Assembly (NCBI GenBank): GCA_022826345.1
Contig: JAJDVB010000205.1
Location: 37,823 to 101,822, forward strand
Direction of reading: 5' to 3'
Length of the DNA stretch: 64,000 nt
Origin: Alphaproteobacteria bacterium
GTDB lineage: Bacteria > Pseudomonadota > Alphaproteobacteria > UBA828
Below the pieces are notes generated by a model. That model searched no databases, was not told the DNA's origin, and worked only from the letters and a program-made list of their open reading frames with translations. The position numbers and the translations under genes were made by a program. Positions 8,459 to 17,361 of the stretch are shown piece by piece (positions within the stretch are counted from its first letter, which is position 1; each line of letters starts with the position of its first letter).

Positions 8459-9691
8459 TCACGTGACCGCGTCGGGTGCCTCCGTCCTGTGCGCCATCCA
8501 GCCGTCGCCGGCCATGATCCCTGCGAGCGCGTCCACAGCATCCCATACATCGACGTAGCGCATGTAGAGGGGCGTGATGCCGAAGCGGAGGATGTCGGGG
8601 CTGCGGAAGTCGGCGACAACGCCTGCGGCGCGCAGCGCCTTGGAAATGGCATAGGCTTCCGGGTGCCTGAAGGAGACTTGGCTGCCGCGCCTCTCCGGTT
8701 CCCGCGGGCTCGCCACCGCGAAGCCATGATGCGCGAGTCGATCGTCCGCCAGGCCGATCAGCAGTTCGGAGAGGCTTTGAGACTTGGCGGCGACGTCGCC
8801 CATCTCCACGCCGTCGAAGCACGCGATGCCGTGCATGACGGCGCGGAGCGACAGGATCGGCGGGGTGCCGACGAGGCACTTCTCGATGCCGTCCGTGGGG
8901 CGATAGCGGTCCTCGAAGCTGAACTGGTTGGCGTGGCTGAACCAGCCGGTCACCACGGGTTCGTGCGCCGCGATGACGTTCTGCGCCATGTAGATGTAGG
9001 CCGGTGCGCCGGGCCCACCGTTCAGGAACTTGTAAGTGCAGCCGACGGCGTACGCGACGCCCCAGTCGTTGAGCGTGAGCGGCACCGCGCCGGCGGAATG
9101 GCTGAGGTCCCAGATCACGGGGATGCCGTGCGCGTTGCAGTGCGCGGTGATCGCCGCCATGTCGTGGGCCGCGCCCGTTCGAAAATTGACGTGGGTCAGC
9201 AGGACCAGCGCGGTGTCATCATCGATCGCGCCGACGATGGTCTCGGGTTCCGCCACGACGAGATCGAACTTCCCATCGAACAGATCGACCAGCCCCTCCA
9301 GGATGTAGACATCGGTCGGGAAGTTGCCGCGCTCGGTGACGACGGTGCGCCGGCCCTTGCTCTGGCGCAGCAGGGAGGCCGCAAGCTTGAACAGGTTGAC
9401 GGAGGTGGAGTCCGCGCAGACGACCTCGCCGGCGGAGGCACCGATCAGCGGCGCGATGGCGTCGCCGGCCTTGCGTGCGAGGAAGAACCAGTCGGCATCG
9501 AGCCAGCTTTCGACCAGGCCCCGGCCCCACTCTTCCTGCACGACGCGGTCGATATCCGTGGCGGCGGTCTTCGGCAGGGCGCCGAGGGAGTTGCCGTTGA
9601 AGTAGAGCATCCCTTCCGGCAGCGAAAATCGCTCACGGCAGTGGGCGAGCGGGCACTCGCGATCCAGCTTCTCGCACGCTACGCGGTCCAT
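8459..9691 (-). CDS. kynU: kynureninase
   Basis: A 410-residue PLP enzyme, the normal length for kynureninase, which cleaves kynurenine to anthranilate and alanine (or 3-hydroxykynurenine similarly). YFNGNSLGALP at residues 30-40, WDLSHSAGAVP with the PLP-nitrogen-binding Asp195, and TYKFLNGGPGAPA with the PLP lysine Lys221 are all present. No tryptophan dioxygenase or kynurenine formamidase gene is adjacent, so it stands alone here. The start at 9691 was chosen for the family's N-terminal length; a GAGAGG sits just upstream. The gene is bracketed by the two palindromic repeats at 8399 and 9857. Confidence 0.93.
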   Translation of the reverse strand: MDRVACEKLDRECPLAHCRERFSLPEGMLYFNGNSLGALPKTAATDIDRVVQEEWGRGLVESWLDADWFFLARKAGDAIAPLIGASAGEVVCADSTSVNLFKLAASLLRQSKGRRTVVTERGNFPTDVYILEGLVDLFDGKFDLVVAEPETIVGAIDDDTALVLLTHVNFRTGAAHDMAAITAHCNAHGIPVIWDLSHSAGAVPLTLNDWGVAYAVGCTYKFLNGGPGAPAYIYMAQNVIAAHEPVVTGWFSHANQFSFEDRYRPTDGIEKCLVGTPPILSLRAVMHGIACFDGVEMGDVAAKSQSLSELLIGLADDRLAHHGFAVASPREPERRGSQVSFRHPEAYAISKALRAAGVVADFRSPDILRFGITPLYMRYVDVWDAVDALAGIMAGDGWMAHRTEAPDAVT

Positions 9692-10024
9692 GGGTCCTCT
9701 CGCGGTACCGGGGATCGGCCCGCCCTGCGGCGGACCGGCTCCATGCAACGCAGGTTAGCTCCCGTATAGGTCTTCGGTGAAGTTCGGAACGATGAACCGG
9801 AGCGCAGGGAGAGGGCGTTCGGGTGAGTTCGATGACCGGCTCGATCTCGGCATGTCGCGCGTCCGTCAAAGACGGACGCGCTCCAAGACGCGGCGTGGCC
9901 GGATTCGGTCGCAATTCCGCTAGTGGGGTGCGGCGCGCGCGCCCACTGTGGGCCGCAAGGTGCAGCTATGCCCAAACAGCGATAGATTCCCACCGATGGG
10001 ACGGGCATCAGACGGCGGCAAACC
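9692..10024. other. 333-bp divergent intergenic region between kynureninase and the MttB-like gene
   Basis: This stretch separates two divergent genes and must hold both promoters. The only structure I can support is the palindromic repeat at 9857-9881. I see no riboswitch-like fold, no clear -35/-10 pair and no small gene with a convincing ribosome-binding site. Confidence 0.5.
9857..9881. repeat. palindromic repeat, copy 2 (upstream of kynureninase)
   Basis: The arms GCGCGTCCGTC and GACGGACGCGC are perfect over 11 bp around a three-base loop (aaa). They share the TGTCGCGCGTCCG...CGGACGCGCTC core with copy 1 at 8399-8423. This copy sits in the divergent intergenic region, so it is not simply a terminator. 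Confidence 0.7.
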
Positions 10025-11560
10025 ATGACGAGACGAAGCGGTCGCCGCGGCGGCGGGCGCGCGGCACGGCGCGCGGAGCGGACCGGCGGCGGGATCGAGC
10101 AGCTCCGCTACATCACGCGCGACATTCCTTCGGTGGGACTGCTGACCGAAGAGGGGCTGGCTCTGATCGAGGAGAACGCGGACACCATTCTCGAGGAGAT
10201 CGGGATCGACTTTCGCGACGACCCTGAAGCGCTCGAACTGTTCAAGGATGCCGGCGCCAATATCGACGGTGAGCGGGTGCGGTTTCCGCGCGGGCTCGCG
10301 CGCAAGCTGGTCTCGACCGCGCCGTCCACCTTCACGCAGCTCGCCCGCAATCCCGAGCGGTCGGTCGAGATGGGCGGCGGCAATACGGTGTTCGCGCCGG
10401 TCTATGGCCCGCCCTTCATCTACGACATCGAGAAGGGGCGGCGCTACGCCCAGCTCGAGGATTTCCAGAACATCGTCAAGCTCGCCTACATGACGCCGGC
10501 GATGCACCACTCCGGCGGCACGGTCTGCGAGCCGGTGGACGTGCCGGTCAACAAGCGCCACCTCGACATGGTCTACGCGCACATGCGCTTTTCCGACAAG
10601 CCGTTCATGGGCTCGGTCACGCACCCCGAGCGCGCGGCGGATTCGGTGGAGTTGGCGAAGATTCTCTTCGGCGCGGATGTGGTCGATTCCCAGGCCGTCA
10701 TGGTCAGCCTGATCAACGCCAACTCGCCGATGACCTTCGATGCGACCATGCTGGGTGCGCTCAAGGTCTACGCCCGCGCCAACCAGGGCTTGCTGATCAC
10801 CCCGTTCATCCTGGCGGGCGCGATGGCGCCGGTCTCGGTCGCGGGCACGATGGCGCAGACGCTCGCGGAAGCCATGGCCGGCATTGCGCTCGCCCAGCTC
10901 TGCCGGCCGGGCTCGCCGGTGATCTTCGGCAGCTTCCTGAGCTCGATGTCGATGCAAAGCGGGGCGCCCACCTTCGGCACGCCGGAGGCGACGCTTGCGA
11001 TCTTCGGCCTGGCGGCGCTCGCCCGCCGCCTGGGCGTCCCCTTCCGCAGCGGCGGGGCGCTGACCGCATCGAAGCTGCCCGACGCTCAGGCGGCTTACGA
11101 GAGCGCGAATACGCTGCTGCCGACCGTGCTCGCCGGCACCAACTTCGTGCTCCACGGCGCAGGCTGGCTCGAAGGTGGGCTCGCGAGCGGCTACGAGAAG
11201 TTCGTCATGGACGCCGACCAGCTCGGCATGATGCAGGTGCTGGCGAACGGCTACGACCTCTCCGCCAACGGGCAGGCCTTGGATGCGATCCGCGAGGTGG
11301 GGCCCGGCAGCCACTACCTCGGCTGCGCCCACACCCAGGCGAACTTCGAGACCGCCTTCTACCGCTCGCCTGTCGCCGACAATTCGAGCTTCGAGCAATG
11401 GCAGGCGGACGGCTCCAAGGACACGACGCAGCGGGCGCACGATCTCTACAAGTCGATGCTGGCGTCTTACGAGGCGCCGCCCATCGACCCCGGCGTGGAC
11501 GAAGCTCTCAGGGAGTTCATCGCGAAGAAAAAGGCGTCCATGCCCGACGCCTTCGCGTAG
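10025..11560 (+). CDS. non-pyrrolysine trimethylamine methyltransferase (MttB) superfamily protein
   Basis: A 511-residue protein of the MttB superfamily, whose members transfer a methyl group from a methylated or quaternary amine to a corrinoid protein. After an Arg/Gly-rich N-terminus (residues 1-22), it shows DIPSVGLLTEEGLALIEENADTI, a central GSFLSSMSMQSGAPTFGTPE region and VLHGAGWLEGG near the end. The frame is continuous with no amber codon, so it is the non-pyrrolysine type; characterised relatives use glycine betaine, proline betaine, carnitine or gamma-butyrobetaine. The partners (corrinoid protein, pterin methyltransferase, reactivase) are on the facing operon, whose stop codon is one base away. 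The substrate is not determinable from sequence. Confidence 0.9.
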   Translation: MTRRSGRRGGGRAARRAERTGGGIEQLRYITRDIPSVGLLTEEGLALIEENADTILEEIGIDFRDDPEALELFKDAGANIDGERVRFPRGLARKLVSTAPSTFTQLARNPERSVEMGGGNTVFAPVYGPPFIYDIEKGRRYAQLEDFQNIVKLAYMTPAMHHSGGTVCEPVDVPVNKRHLDMVYAHMRFSDKPFMGSVTHPERAADSVELAKILFGADVVDSQAVMVSLINANSPMTFDATMLGALKVYARANQGLLITPFILAGAMAPVSVAGTMAQTLAEAMAGIALAQLCRPGSPVIFGSFLSSMSMQSGAPTFGTPEATLAIFGLAALARRLGVPFRSGGALTASKLPDAQAAYESANTLLPTVLAGTNFVLHGAGWLEGGLASGYEKFVMDADQLGMMQVLANGYDLSANGQALDAIREVGPGSHYLGCAHTQANFETAFYRSPVADNSSFEQWQADGSKDTTQRAHDLYKSMLASYEAPPIDPGVDEALREFIAKKKASMPDAFA

Positions 11561-11561
11561 G

Positions 11562-13556
11562 CTAAGACCGGCTGCGGCGACGGCCGGCGGGGGCCGGTGC
11601 TGCCTCCGCGGTGGGCAGCGTGACGTGCTGCGGCAGGTGGACGTAGTCGGCCGTGCCGTGGGGGATCGCCATGGCGTCCACGAAGTGACGCTGAAACGCG
11701 GGCTCGACGGCGGTCTCCACCTTCTCGACTCCGCGCACCACGGCCTCGATCTCCTCGCGCGCCGCGCAGTCGAGCAGCGCGATCAGCGCGCCGGTGCCGG
11801 CGGCGTTGCCGGCTGCGGATACCTTCTCCAGCGGGCAGTCGGGGATCATGCCGAGCACCATGGCGTAGAGCGGATCGATATGGCTGCCGAAGGCGCCGGT
11901 CAGCACGATCCGGCCCACCCTCTCAATCTCAAAGCGGTCCATGAGCAGCCGCGCGCCGGCCATAAGCGCCGCCTTGGCCAGCTGAATGGCGCGCACGTCG
12001 TTCTGGTGGATGGAGATCGCGGGCTCGCCGGTGTGGAGCAGGTAGCGGAAGGTTCGCCCCTCTTCGACGATGCGCGCGGTGCGCGCCTGAGCGGCCCCGG
12101 CGATGGTGCCGTCGGCGAGCAGGATGCCGGCCAGGTACATCTCGGCCAGCGCCTCGATGATGCCCGAGCCGCAGATGCCGGTGACGCCGGTGGCGGCGGT
12201 GGCCTCCTGGAACCCCTCCTCGTCCGACCAGAGCTCGCAGCCGATGACCCTGACCCTGGCCTCCAGGGTCTCACGGTCGATCCGCACCCGCTCGATTGCG
12301 CCGGGGGCCGCGCGCTGGCCGGCTGTGATCTGCGCGCCTTCGAAGGCGGGGCCAGTCGGCGAGGACGCGGCCAGCAACCGTTCGCGATTGCCGAGCACGA
12401 TCTCGGCATTGGTGCCGACATCGACGATGAGCACCGTCTCGTCTGCCCGGTGCGGGGCTTCGGAAAGGACCACGCCCGCCGCATCGGCGCCGACGTGGCC
12501 CGCGATGCAGGGCAGGACGTAGACGCGCGCACCCGGATTGACGTCGAGGTCGATGTCGCGCGCCGGCAGCGTGAGCCCACCGGAGGCCGCGAGCGCGAAG
12601 GGCGCGCCGCCCAGCTCGGTCGGGTCGATGCCGAGCAGCAGGTGGTGCATGATCGGGTTGCCGACGAAGGCTGCGTTGAGAATATCGCTGCGCGCGACAC
12701 CGGCTTCGTCGGCAACCTCGCCGATCAGCGCGTTCACCGCGCCCCGCACGGCCTCGGTCAGCTCGGCCTCGCCGCCGGGGTTCATCATCACGTAGGAGAC
12801 CCGGCTCATCAGGTCCTCGCCGAAGCGGATCTGCGGGTTCATGCGCCCGGCGGAGGCCATGACCGTGCCGCTCGATATCTCGGCCAGATGGCAGGCGATG
12901 GTGGTGGAGCCGATGTCGAAGGCTGCGCCGTAGGCCTGCTCGTGGAAGCCGGGCCAGACGGCGACGATGCGCGTCGCTTGGTGGACCGCCGCCGTCGCCG
13001 ACCATTCGCCGTCCCGGAGCGCGCGCTGCAGGCCTCGCAGGACGTGCAGGTCGGCGGTGAGGGCGTCCAGGCCCCACTGCTCGGCGAGCGCGTCGGTGAG
13101 GCGCTCGAAGTCGCTGCGCGGATTGTGCATGTCGGGCTCCGCGACCTCGACATAGTGCAGCCGGATCGCGGGATCGATGGTGTAGTCCCTGGCCTCGGCG
13201 CGCTTGCGCACGACCTGCTTGTGGACCTGGCTCTCGGGCGGCACGTCGATGACGACATCGCCCTCGATCAGTGCCGAGCAGCCCAGCCGGCGGTCGTCAG
13301 CCAAGCCGCGGCGGGTGGAGTAGCGGGCTTCCTTCTCGCCCGCCGGGCTCAGGTGGCCGGGCGCGCTCTCGATCCCGAACTTGGCGAAGTGACCGGTGCC
13401 GGCCTCGACCTGGCAGCGGCCGCATAGGCCGCGGCCTCCGCAGACAGAATCGAGATCGACGCCGATGGAGCGCGCCGCGTCGAGGATCGAGGTGCCGTGG
13501 GGGAACCGCCCGCGCTTGCCGGACGGCGTGAAGACGACGAACGCGCTCTCGCTCAT
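11562..13556 (-). CDS. ferredoxin-ASKHA corrinoid-protein reactivase (RACo/RamA-like, DUF4445)
   Basis: A 664-residue protein. The N-terminus (1-100) is a plant-type 2Fe-2S ferredoxin domain with Cys39, Cys45, Cys48 and Cys93. It is followed by a linker and an ASKHA ATPase-like domain with AYGAAFDIGSTTIACHLAE near residue 210, IVDVGTNAEI and TGICGSGIIEALAEMYLAG. Such proteins use ATP to reduce inactive Co(II) corrinoid back to Co(I). It is the last gene of the operon corrinoid protein - DUF1638 - pterin methyltransferase - reactivase, 4 bp after the preceding stop, and faces the MttB-like gene. An Arg/Ser tail ends the protein. Confidence 0.9.
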   Translation of the reverse strand: MSESAFVVFTPSGKRGRFPHGTSILDAARSIGVDLDSVCGGRGLCGRCQVEAGTGHFAKFGIESAPGHLSPAGEKEARYSTRRGLADDRRLGCSALIEGDVVIDVPPESQVHKQVVRKRAEARDYTIDPAIRLHYVEVAEPDMHNPRSDFERLTDALAEQWGLDALTADLHVLRGLQRALRDGEWSATAAVHQATRIVAVWPGFHEQAYGAAFDIGSTTIACHLAEISSGTVMASAGRMNPQIRFGEDLMSRVSYVMMNPGGEAELTEAVRGAVNALIGEVADEAGVARSDILNAAFVGNPIMHHLLLGIDPTELGGAPFALAASGGLTLPARDIDLDVNPGARVYVLPCIAGHVGADAAGVVLSEAPHRADETVLIVDVGTNAEIVLGNRERLLAASSPTGPAFEGAQITAGQRAAPGAIERVRIDRETLEARVRVIGCELWSDEEGFQEATAATGVTGICGSGIIEALAEMYLAGILLADGTIAGAAQARTARIVEEGRTFRYLLHTGEPAISIHQNDVRAIQLAKAALMAGARLLMDRFEIERVGRIVLTGAFGSHIDPLYAMVLGMIPDCPLEKVSAAGNAAGTGALIALLDCAAREEIEAVVRGVEKVETAVEPAFQRHFVDAMAIPHGTADYVHLPQHVTLPTAEAAPAPAGRRRSRS

Positions 13557-13560
13557 GCGC

Positions 13561-14487
13561 TCACGCGCTGACGGCGGCGCCCTCCCGCCGGCGCCGGCGC
13601 CCCTCGCGCCGGCCGCGCCTGCCCTCGCCGCCGTTCGCGCCCGCCGGCTCGCGGAAGCGGCCGAGCCAGCGCGCGCAATCGGGATCGTTGCCGTTCATCA
13701 TGTCGGCGGCCATGACCGCGGCGATCTCGGCCTCGTGCAGCGGGTTCATGATCGCGGACGTGAGGCCCGAGCGCGCGGCCATGCTGAGGAAGGCCGCGTT
13801 CACGCTGGGCCGGTTGGGCAGGCCGAAGCCGATGTTCGACGCACCGCAGGTGGAGTTGACGCCGAGCTCCTCCTTGAGCCGGCGCATGATGGCGAAGGCC
13901 TGCACGCCCGCCTTGTTGATGGCGCCGATGGGCATGACCAGCGGGTCGACCACCACATCCTCCTTGGGGATGCCGTGGTCCATGGCACGCTCGACGATCT
14001 TCTTCGCGATCGCGAAGCGCTCGTCAGGGTCTTCGGAGATGCCGCTCTCGTCGTTGGAGATGGCGACGACGGCGCAGCCGTACTTCCTGACCAACGGCAG
14101 CACCGATTCCAGCCGCTCCTCCTCACCCGTGACCGAGTTGAGCAGCGGCTTGCCCTGGTAGACCTCCAATCCGGCCTCGAGCGCGGCCACGATGGAGCTG
14201 TCGATAGAGAGCGGCACATCCACCAGCGACTGCACCAGCCGGATGCAATCGGCGAGGATCTTCGGCTCGTCGGCGAGCGGCACGCCCGCGTTGACATCGA
14301 GCATGTGCGCGCCGGCCGCGACCTGGGCCAGCGCGTCCTTCTCCACGCGGGAATAGTCGCCCGCCGCCATCTCCGCCATCAGCAGCTTGCGGCCAGTGGG
14401 ATTGATCCGCTCCCCGATGATGCAGAAGGGCTCGTCGAACCCGATCGCCACCTCCCTGGTGGCGGAACTGACGATGGTGCGTGTCAT
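13561..14487 (-). CDS. methyltetrahydrofolate:corrinoid methyltransferase (pterin-binding, MtgA-like)
   Basis: A 308-residue TIM-barrel protein of the dihydropteroate synthase/AcsE/MetH pterin-binding family. Motifs include FCIIGERINPTGRK near the N-terminus, AHMLDVNAG, PLSIDSS, KPLLNSVTG and CGASNIGFGLPNRPS, which line the pterin pocket. In this setting it would move the methyl group from the corrinoid protein to tetrahydrofolate, feeding one-carbon metabolism. The last 30 residues are an Arg/Gly/Glu-rich tail absent from most relatives. It overlaps the DUF1638 gene by 4 nt. Confidence 0.9.
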   Translation of the reverse strand: MTRTIVSSATREVAIGFDEPFCIIGERINPTGRKLLMAEMAAGDYSRVEKDALAQVAAGAHMLDVNAGVPLADEPKILADCIRLVQSLVDVPLSIDSSIVAALEAGLEVYQGKPLLNSVTGEEERLESVLPLVRKYGCAVVAISNDESGISEDPDERFAIAKKIVERAMDHGIPKEDVVVDPLVMPIGAINKAGVQAFAIMRRLKEELGVNSTCGASNIGFGLPNRPSVNAAFLSMAARSGLTSAIMNPLHEAEIAAVMAADMMNGNDPDCARWLGRFREPAGANGGEGRRGRREGRRRRREGAAVSA

Positions 14488-15167
14488 GGCGCTCCTGCTT
14501 CCTCGCCGGCTGCTGCTGCCGTTTCCATGAAGTCCGCAAGCTCGCCGTAGCCCACGTGGCGATGGACGTAGCCGAGCCCCAGCCGCGCGGCCGCCTCGCG
14601 GGCCTTTGCTTCCAGCGCCTCATCGCGGACTTGGGAGATGTAGACGCAGTTGGTGTAGTTGCCGAAATAGTCGTCCCTGAGCTCGGGCCAACGGTCCAGC
14701 CCCAGGCCCTCGATGATCAGCCGGTCGAAGTGGCGCACCATGTAGTCGGTGAGGAAGAACTGAGTGGGATCGTCGTCGGTGATGGCAGCGAACGCCTGCT
14801 GGCCGGTGTAGAAGGCGTAGCAGTGCGGGCCCTCGATGCGCTCCACGCCTTCCTCCTCGATCACCTTGTCGAGCAGGCCGCCGGTGCCGCAATCGCCGTA
14901 GGCCACGAAGATTGCGCGATAGTCCGCCCTGTTCGCCTGGATCTTCGCACGCACCGCGTCCGGGATCAGGTGCGGGCGATTGTGCAGCTTGGCCGGCAGG
15001 CAGGTGATGTCGAGATGATCGAAGCCGTTGGCCGCGCGGAAGTCCACGATTTCGCGCGCGAGCGCGCCGCAGGCGATGACCAGCGCGCGGGCCGGCCCGG
15101 CGGAGGCGAAGGCGGCCTCTTCATCGACCGAGAGGTCGGTGTGCGTGGGCGTCGCGGCTTCTACCAT
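14484..15167 (-). CDS. DUF1638 protein of corrinoid methyltransferase operon
   Basis: A 227-residue soluble protein with the DUF1638 pattern: ALVIACGALAREIVDF, then ITCLPAKLHNRPHLIPDAVR and IFVAYGDCGTGGLLDKVI. The function of this family is unestablished, but members recur beside MttB-type methyltransferases and corrinoid proteins, and the conserved Cys/His positions suggest metal or cofactor handling. It is placed between the corrinoid protein (12 bp upstream) and the pterin methyltransferase (ATGA overlap), implying a stoichiometric or co-translational role. A helical Ala/Glu-rich tail ends the protein. Confidence 0.85.
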   Translation of the reverse strand: MVEAATPTHTDLSVDEEAAFASAGPARALVIACGALAREIVDFRAANGFDHLDITCLPAKLHNRPHLIPDAVRAKIQANRADYRAIFVAYGDCGTGGLLDKVIEEEGVERIEGPHCYAFYTGQQAFAAITDDDPTQFFLTDYMVRHFDRLIIEGLGLDRWPELRDDYFGNYTNCVYISQVRDEALEAKAREAAARLGLGYVHRHVGYGELADFMETAAAAGEEAGAP

Positions 15168-15179
15168 TGCGCGCGGGAC

Positions 15180-15890
15180 TCAGGCGGCGGTCGCCCCGGC
15201 GGCGCCCAGATTGTGCCGGCGCTTCATCAGCTCCTTGGCGGTCTCCACCGTGATCGCGGCGTCGGAACAATACGCGTCCGCGCCCACCGCCGTCGCGAAT
15301 TCCTGGTTGAGCGGCGCGCCGCCCACCATCACAAGATAGTCGTCGCGGATGCCCTTCTCCTTCATCGTGTCGATCACGACCTTCATGTAGGGCATCGTCG
15401 TAGTGAGCAGCGCCGACATGCCGAGGATGTCGGGCTCGTGCTCCTCCAGCGCCTGGAGGTAGTTCTCCACCGGGTTGTTGATGCCGAGGTCGATCACCTC
15501 GAAGCCGGCGCCCTCCATCATCATGGTGACGAGGTTCTTGCCGATGTCGTGGATGTCGCCCTTGACGGTGCCGATGACCATCTTGCCCGCGCGGGGCGCC
15601 CCGGTCTCGGCCAGCAGCGGGCGGAGGATCGCCATGCCGCCCTTCATGGCATTGGCGGACTTCAGAACCTCCGGCACGAAGAGGATGCCGTCCCGAAAAT
15701 CGATGCCGACGATGCGCATGCCCTCGACCAGCGCGTCGGTCAGGATCGTGTAGGGCGCCCAGCCGCGCTCAAGCAGGATGTTCACGCCCTCCTCGATCTC
15801 CTCTTTGAGACCGTCGTAGAGGTCGTCGTGCATCTGCTCGACGAGATCGGCGTCGCTCAGCTCGCTGAGAATGATGTCGTCGTCCGACAT
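15180..15890 (-). CDS. B12-binding corrinoid protein (MtbC/MtgC-like methyl carrier)
   Basis: A 236-residue protein with the two-domain layout of methyltransferase corrinoid proteins. A helical cap (residues 10-95, with FVPEVLKSANAMKGGMAILRP) is followed by a Rossmann B12 domain with GTVKGDIHDIGKNLV, where Asp112-x-His114-x-x-Gly117 provides the cobalt-ligating histidine. It accepts the methyl group from the MttB-like enzyme and hands it to the pterin methyltransferase. The ATG at 15890 is preceded by CAGGACAG at good spacing; the longer frame reaching 16010 lacks support. It is the first gene of its operon, with the regulator gene 213 bp upstream. Confidence 0.93.
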   Translation of the reverse strand: MSDDDIILSELSDADLVEQMHDDLYDGLKEEIEEGVNILLERGWAPYTILTDALVEGMRIVGIDFRDGILFVPEVLKSANAMKGGMAILRPLLAETGAPRAGKMVIGTVKGDIHDIGKNLVTMMMEGAGFEVIDLGINNPVENYLQALEEHEPDILGMSALLTTTMPYMKVVIDTMKEKGIRDDYLVMVGGAPLNQEFATAVGADAYCSDAAITVETAKELMKRRHNLGAAGATAA

Positions 15891-16039
15891 GGCCACTGTC
15901 CTGATCCGGGCGTTGACGGCGCCGGGCTGTAGCTCATCGGCGCCGCACGCCTCCCCTGCAGACCCGCTTTGCAGGCATGCGCGCGGCACCTTAACCCAGT
16001 CTCTCTTCAATCACATGGGGCGGACAGTCTGTCCCGGAC

Positions 16040-16090
16040 GCGACACTGGCTTGCTGGCCTGCGACAAAGCCCCATGAGACCGCCAGTGTC
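16040..16090. promoter_or_regulatory. candidate operator between the regulator and the corrinoid operon
   Basis: Two direct copies of GCGACA start at 16040 and 16061, exactly 21 bp apart, the two-helical-turn spacing usual for AraC-family operators. GACACTGGC (16042-16050) and GCCAGTGTC (16082-16090) form an inverted repeat over the same region. The site is 150-190 bp upstream of the corrinoid-protein start and just past the 3' end of the GlxA/GbdR-like regulator gene, so it is a reasonable target for that regulator. Confidence 0.45.
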
Positions 16091-16103
16091 ACCGCAGGAC
16101 GCG

Positions 16104-17120
16104 TTACAAAGACGCCGATCTCGGCAATTCGGCATCGACCGCGCGGAACGGAGGCGAGCCGCTGGTCAGCCGCTTCGTGTCGCGCGGTGCGTGCCCGAAG
16201 TGCAGACGGAACGACTTCGAGAAGTGCGAGGCCGAGACGAAACCCGTGGCGAGCGCCACGTTGGTCACGGACATGCAGGTCTGCTGCAGCAGGGCGCGGG
16301 CGCGGTTGAGCCGCATTTCGAGGTAATAGCGGCTGGGCGTGCAGTTCAGGTATTTCAGGAACAGTCGTTCGAGCTGACGGGTCGAGAGGCCGATTTCCCG
16401 CGCGAGTTCGGTCTGGCTCAGCGGCGCCTCGATATTCTCCGACATCACGTTGATGGTGGAGAGAAGTTTGGGTTGGCTGACGGCGAGGCGAAGGCGCAAC
16501 GCCATCCTCTGGTGGTCGTCCTCGCCCCTGATGCGCTCGCACACCAGCGCTTCCGAGACCGCCGCGGCCAGCTCGTAGCCGTGATCGCGGTTGATGAAGC
16601 TCAGCATCATGTCGGAGGCCGCCATGCCGCCCGCGCAGGTGTAGCGGTTGCGGTCGATGACGAAAATGTCCTCGCTGACCTCCACGTTGGGGAAATCCTC
16701 GATGAAGCCGGGCAGGTTCTCCCAGTGGATGGTGCAGCGATAGCCGTCGAGCAGCCCGAGGCGCGCCAGAACGTGGCTGCCCGTGCAGAGCGCGCCGATG
16801 TTGGTGCCGCGCCGCCCGATCTGCCGCAGCCAGATCGCGAGCCGCGAGTCCTCGAACAGGTGGGTATCGATGCCGCCGCAGACGAAGACGGTCGACAGCC
16901 GTTCGGCGGCGTCTCCGATGGAAAGGTCCGCGGCGACGCTGAGGCCGGCGGACGACGCCACAGCCTCGCCGTCCACGGAGACAGTGCGCCATTCGTAGAG
17001 GGTCTGGCCGCTGACGTAGTTGGCGAGCCGAAGCGACTCGATCGCGCTCGAGAGCGCGCCGAGCGAGAATTTCGGGACCATCAGGAAGCCGAATTGGCTT
17101 CCAGGATCGGTGGTCCTCAT
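16104..17120 (-). CDS. GATase1/DJ-1-domain AraC-family regulator (GbdR/GlxA-like)
   Basis: A 338-residue transcription factor. Residues 10-190 form a DJ-1/PfpI-type sensor domain (FVCGGIDTHLF, NIGALCTGSHVLARLGLLDG). Residues 230-325 form an AraC-type double helix-turn-helix (LSQTELAREIGLSTRQLERL and VTNVALATGFVSASHFSKSF). The same architecture is used by GbdR, CdhR and ArgR regulators of glycine betaine, carnitine and arginine catabolism. It lies directly upstream of the corrinoid operon on the same strand, so activation of quaternary-amine demethylation in response to the substrate is a plausible role. Confidence 0.88.
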   Translation of the reverse strand: MRTTDPGSQFGFLMVPKFSLGALSSAIESLRLANYVSGQTLYEWRTVSVDGEAVASSAGLSVAADLSIGDAAERLSTVFVCGGIDTHLFEDSRLAIWLRQIGRRGTNIGALCTGSHVLARLGLLDGYRCTIHWENLPGFIEDFPNVEVSEDIFVIDRNRYTCAGGMAASDMMLSFINRDHGYELAAAVSEALVCERIRGEDDHQRMALRLRLAVSQPKLLSTINVMSENIEAPLSQTELAREIGLSTRQLERLFLKYLNCTPSRYYLEMRLNRARALLQQTCMSVTNVALATGFVSASHFSKSFRLHFGHAPRDTKRLTSGSPPFRAVDAELPRSASL

Positions 17121-17361
17121 GGCATCGACGCCGGTCAGGCGCCTCCCCGCATCGCTCTGTTCAAATTACGACATCACAGGACGGATGGGGCAACAGAATT
17201 CTTGCGCCAGCGCGCCGCAGCCTGGGTCGCCATCGCAGGCGCCCTCCCCCATAATCCGCGCCGCCATGGCCCCGCTTTCGTACTGCCCTCATCCGCCCGG
17301 CCGCCAACGCGTGCGCGGTCGGCTGCCCCGTATGATCGCATGACGTGGTGACAGCGGGTCG

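Noticed and set aside
9692..10024. Cobalamin or SAM riboswitch ahead of the MttB-like gene
   Set aside because: No B12-box or other riboswitch core recognised; only the dispersed palindrome is present.
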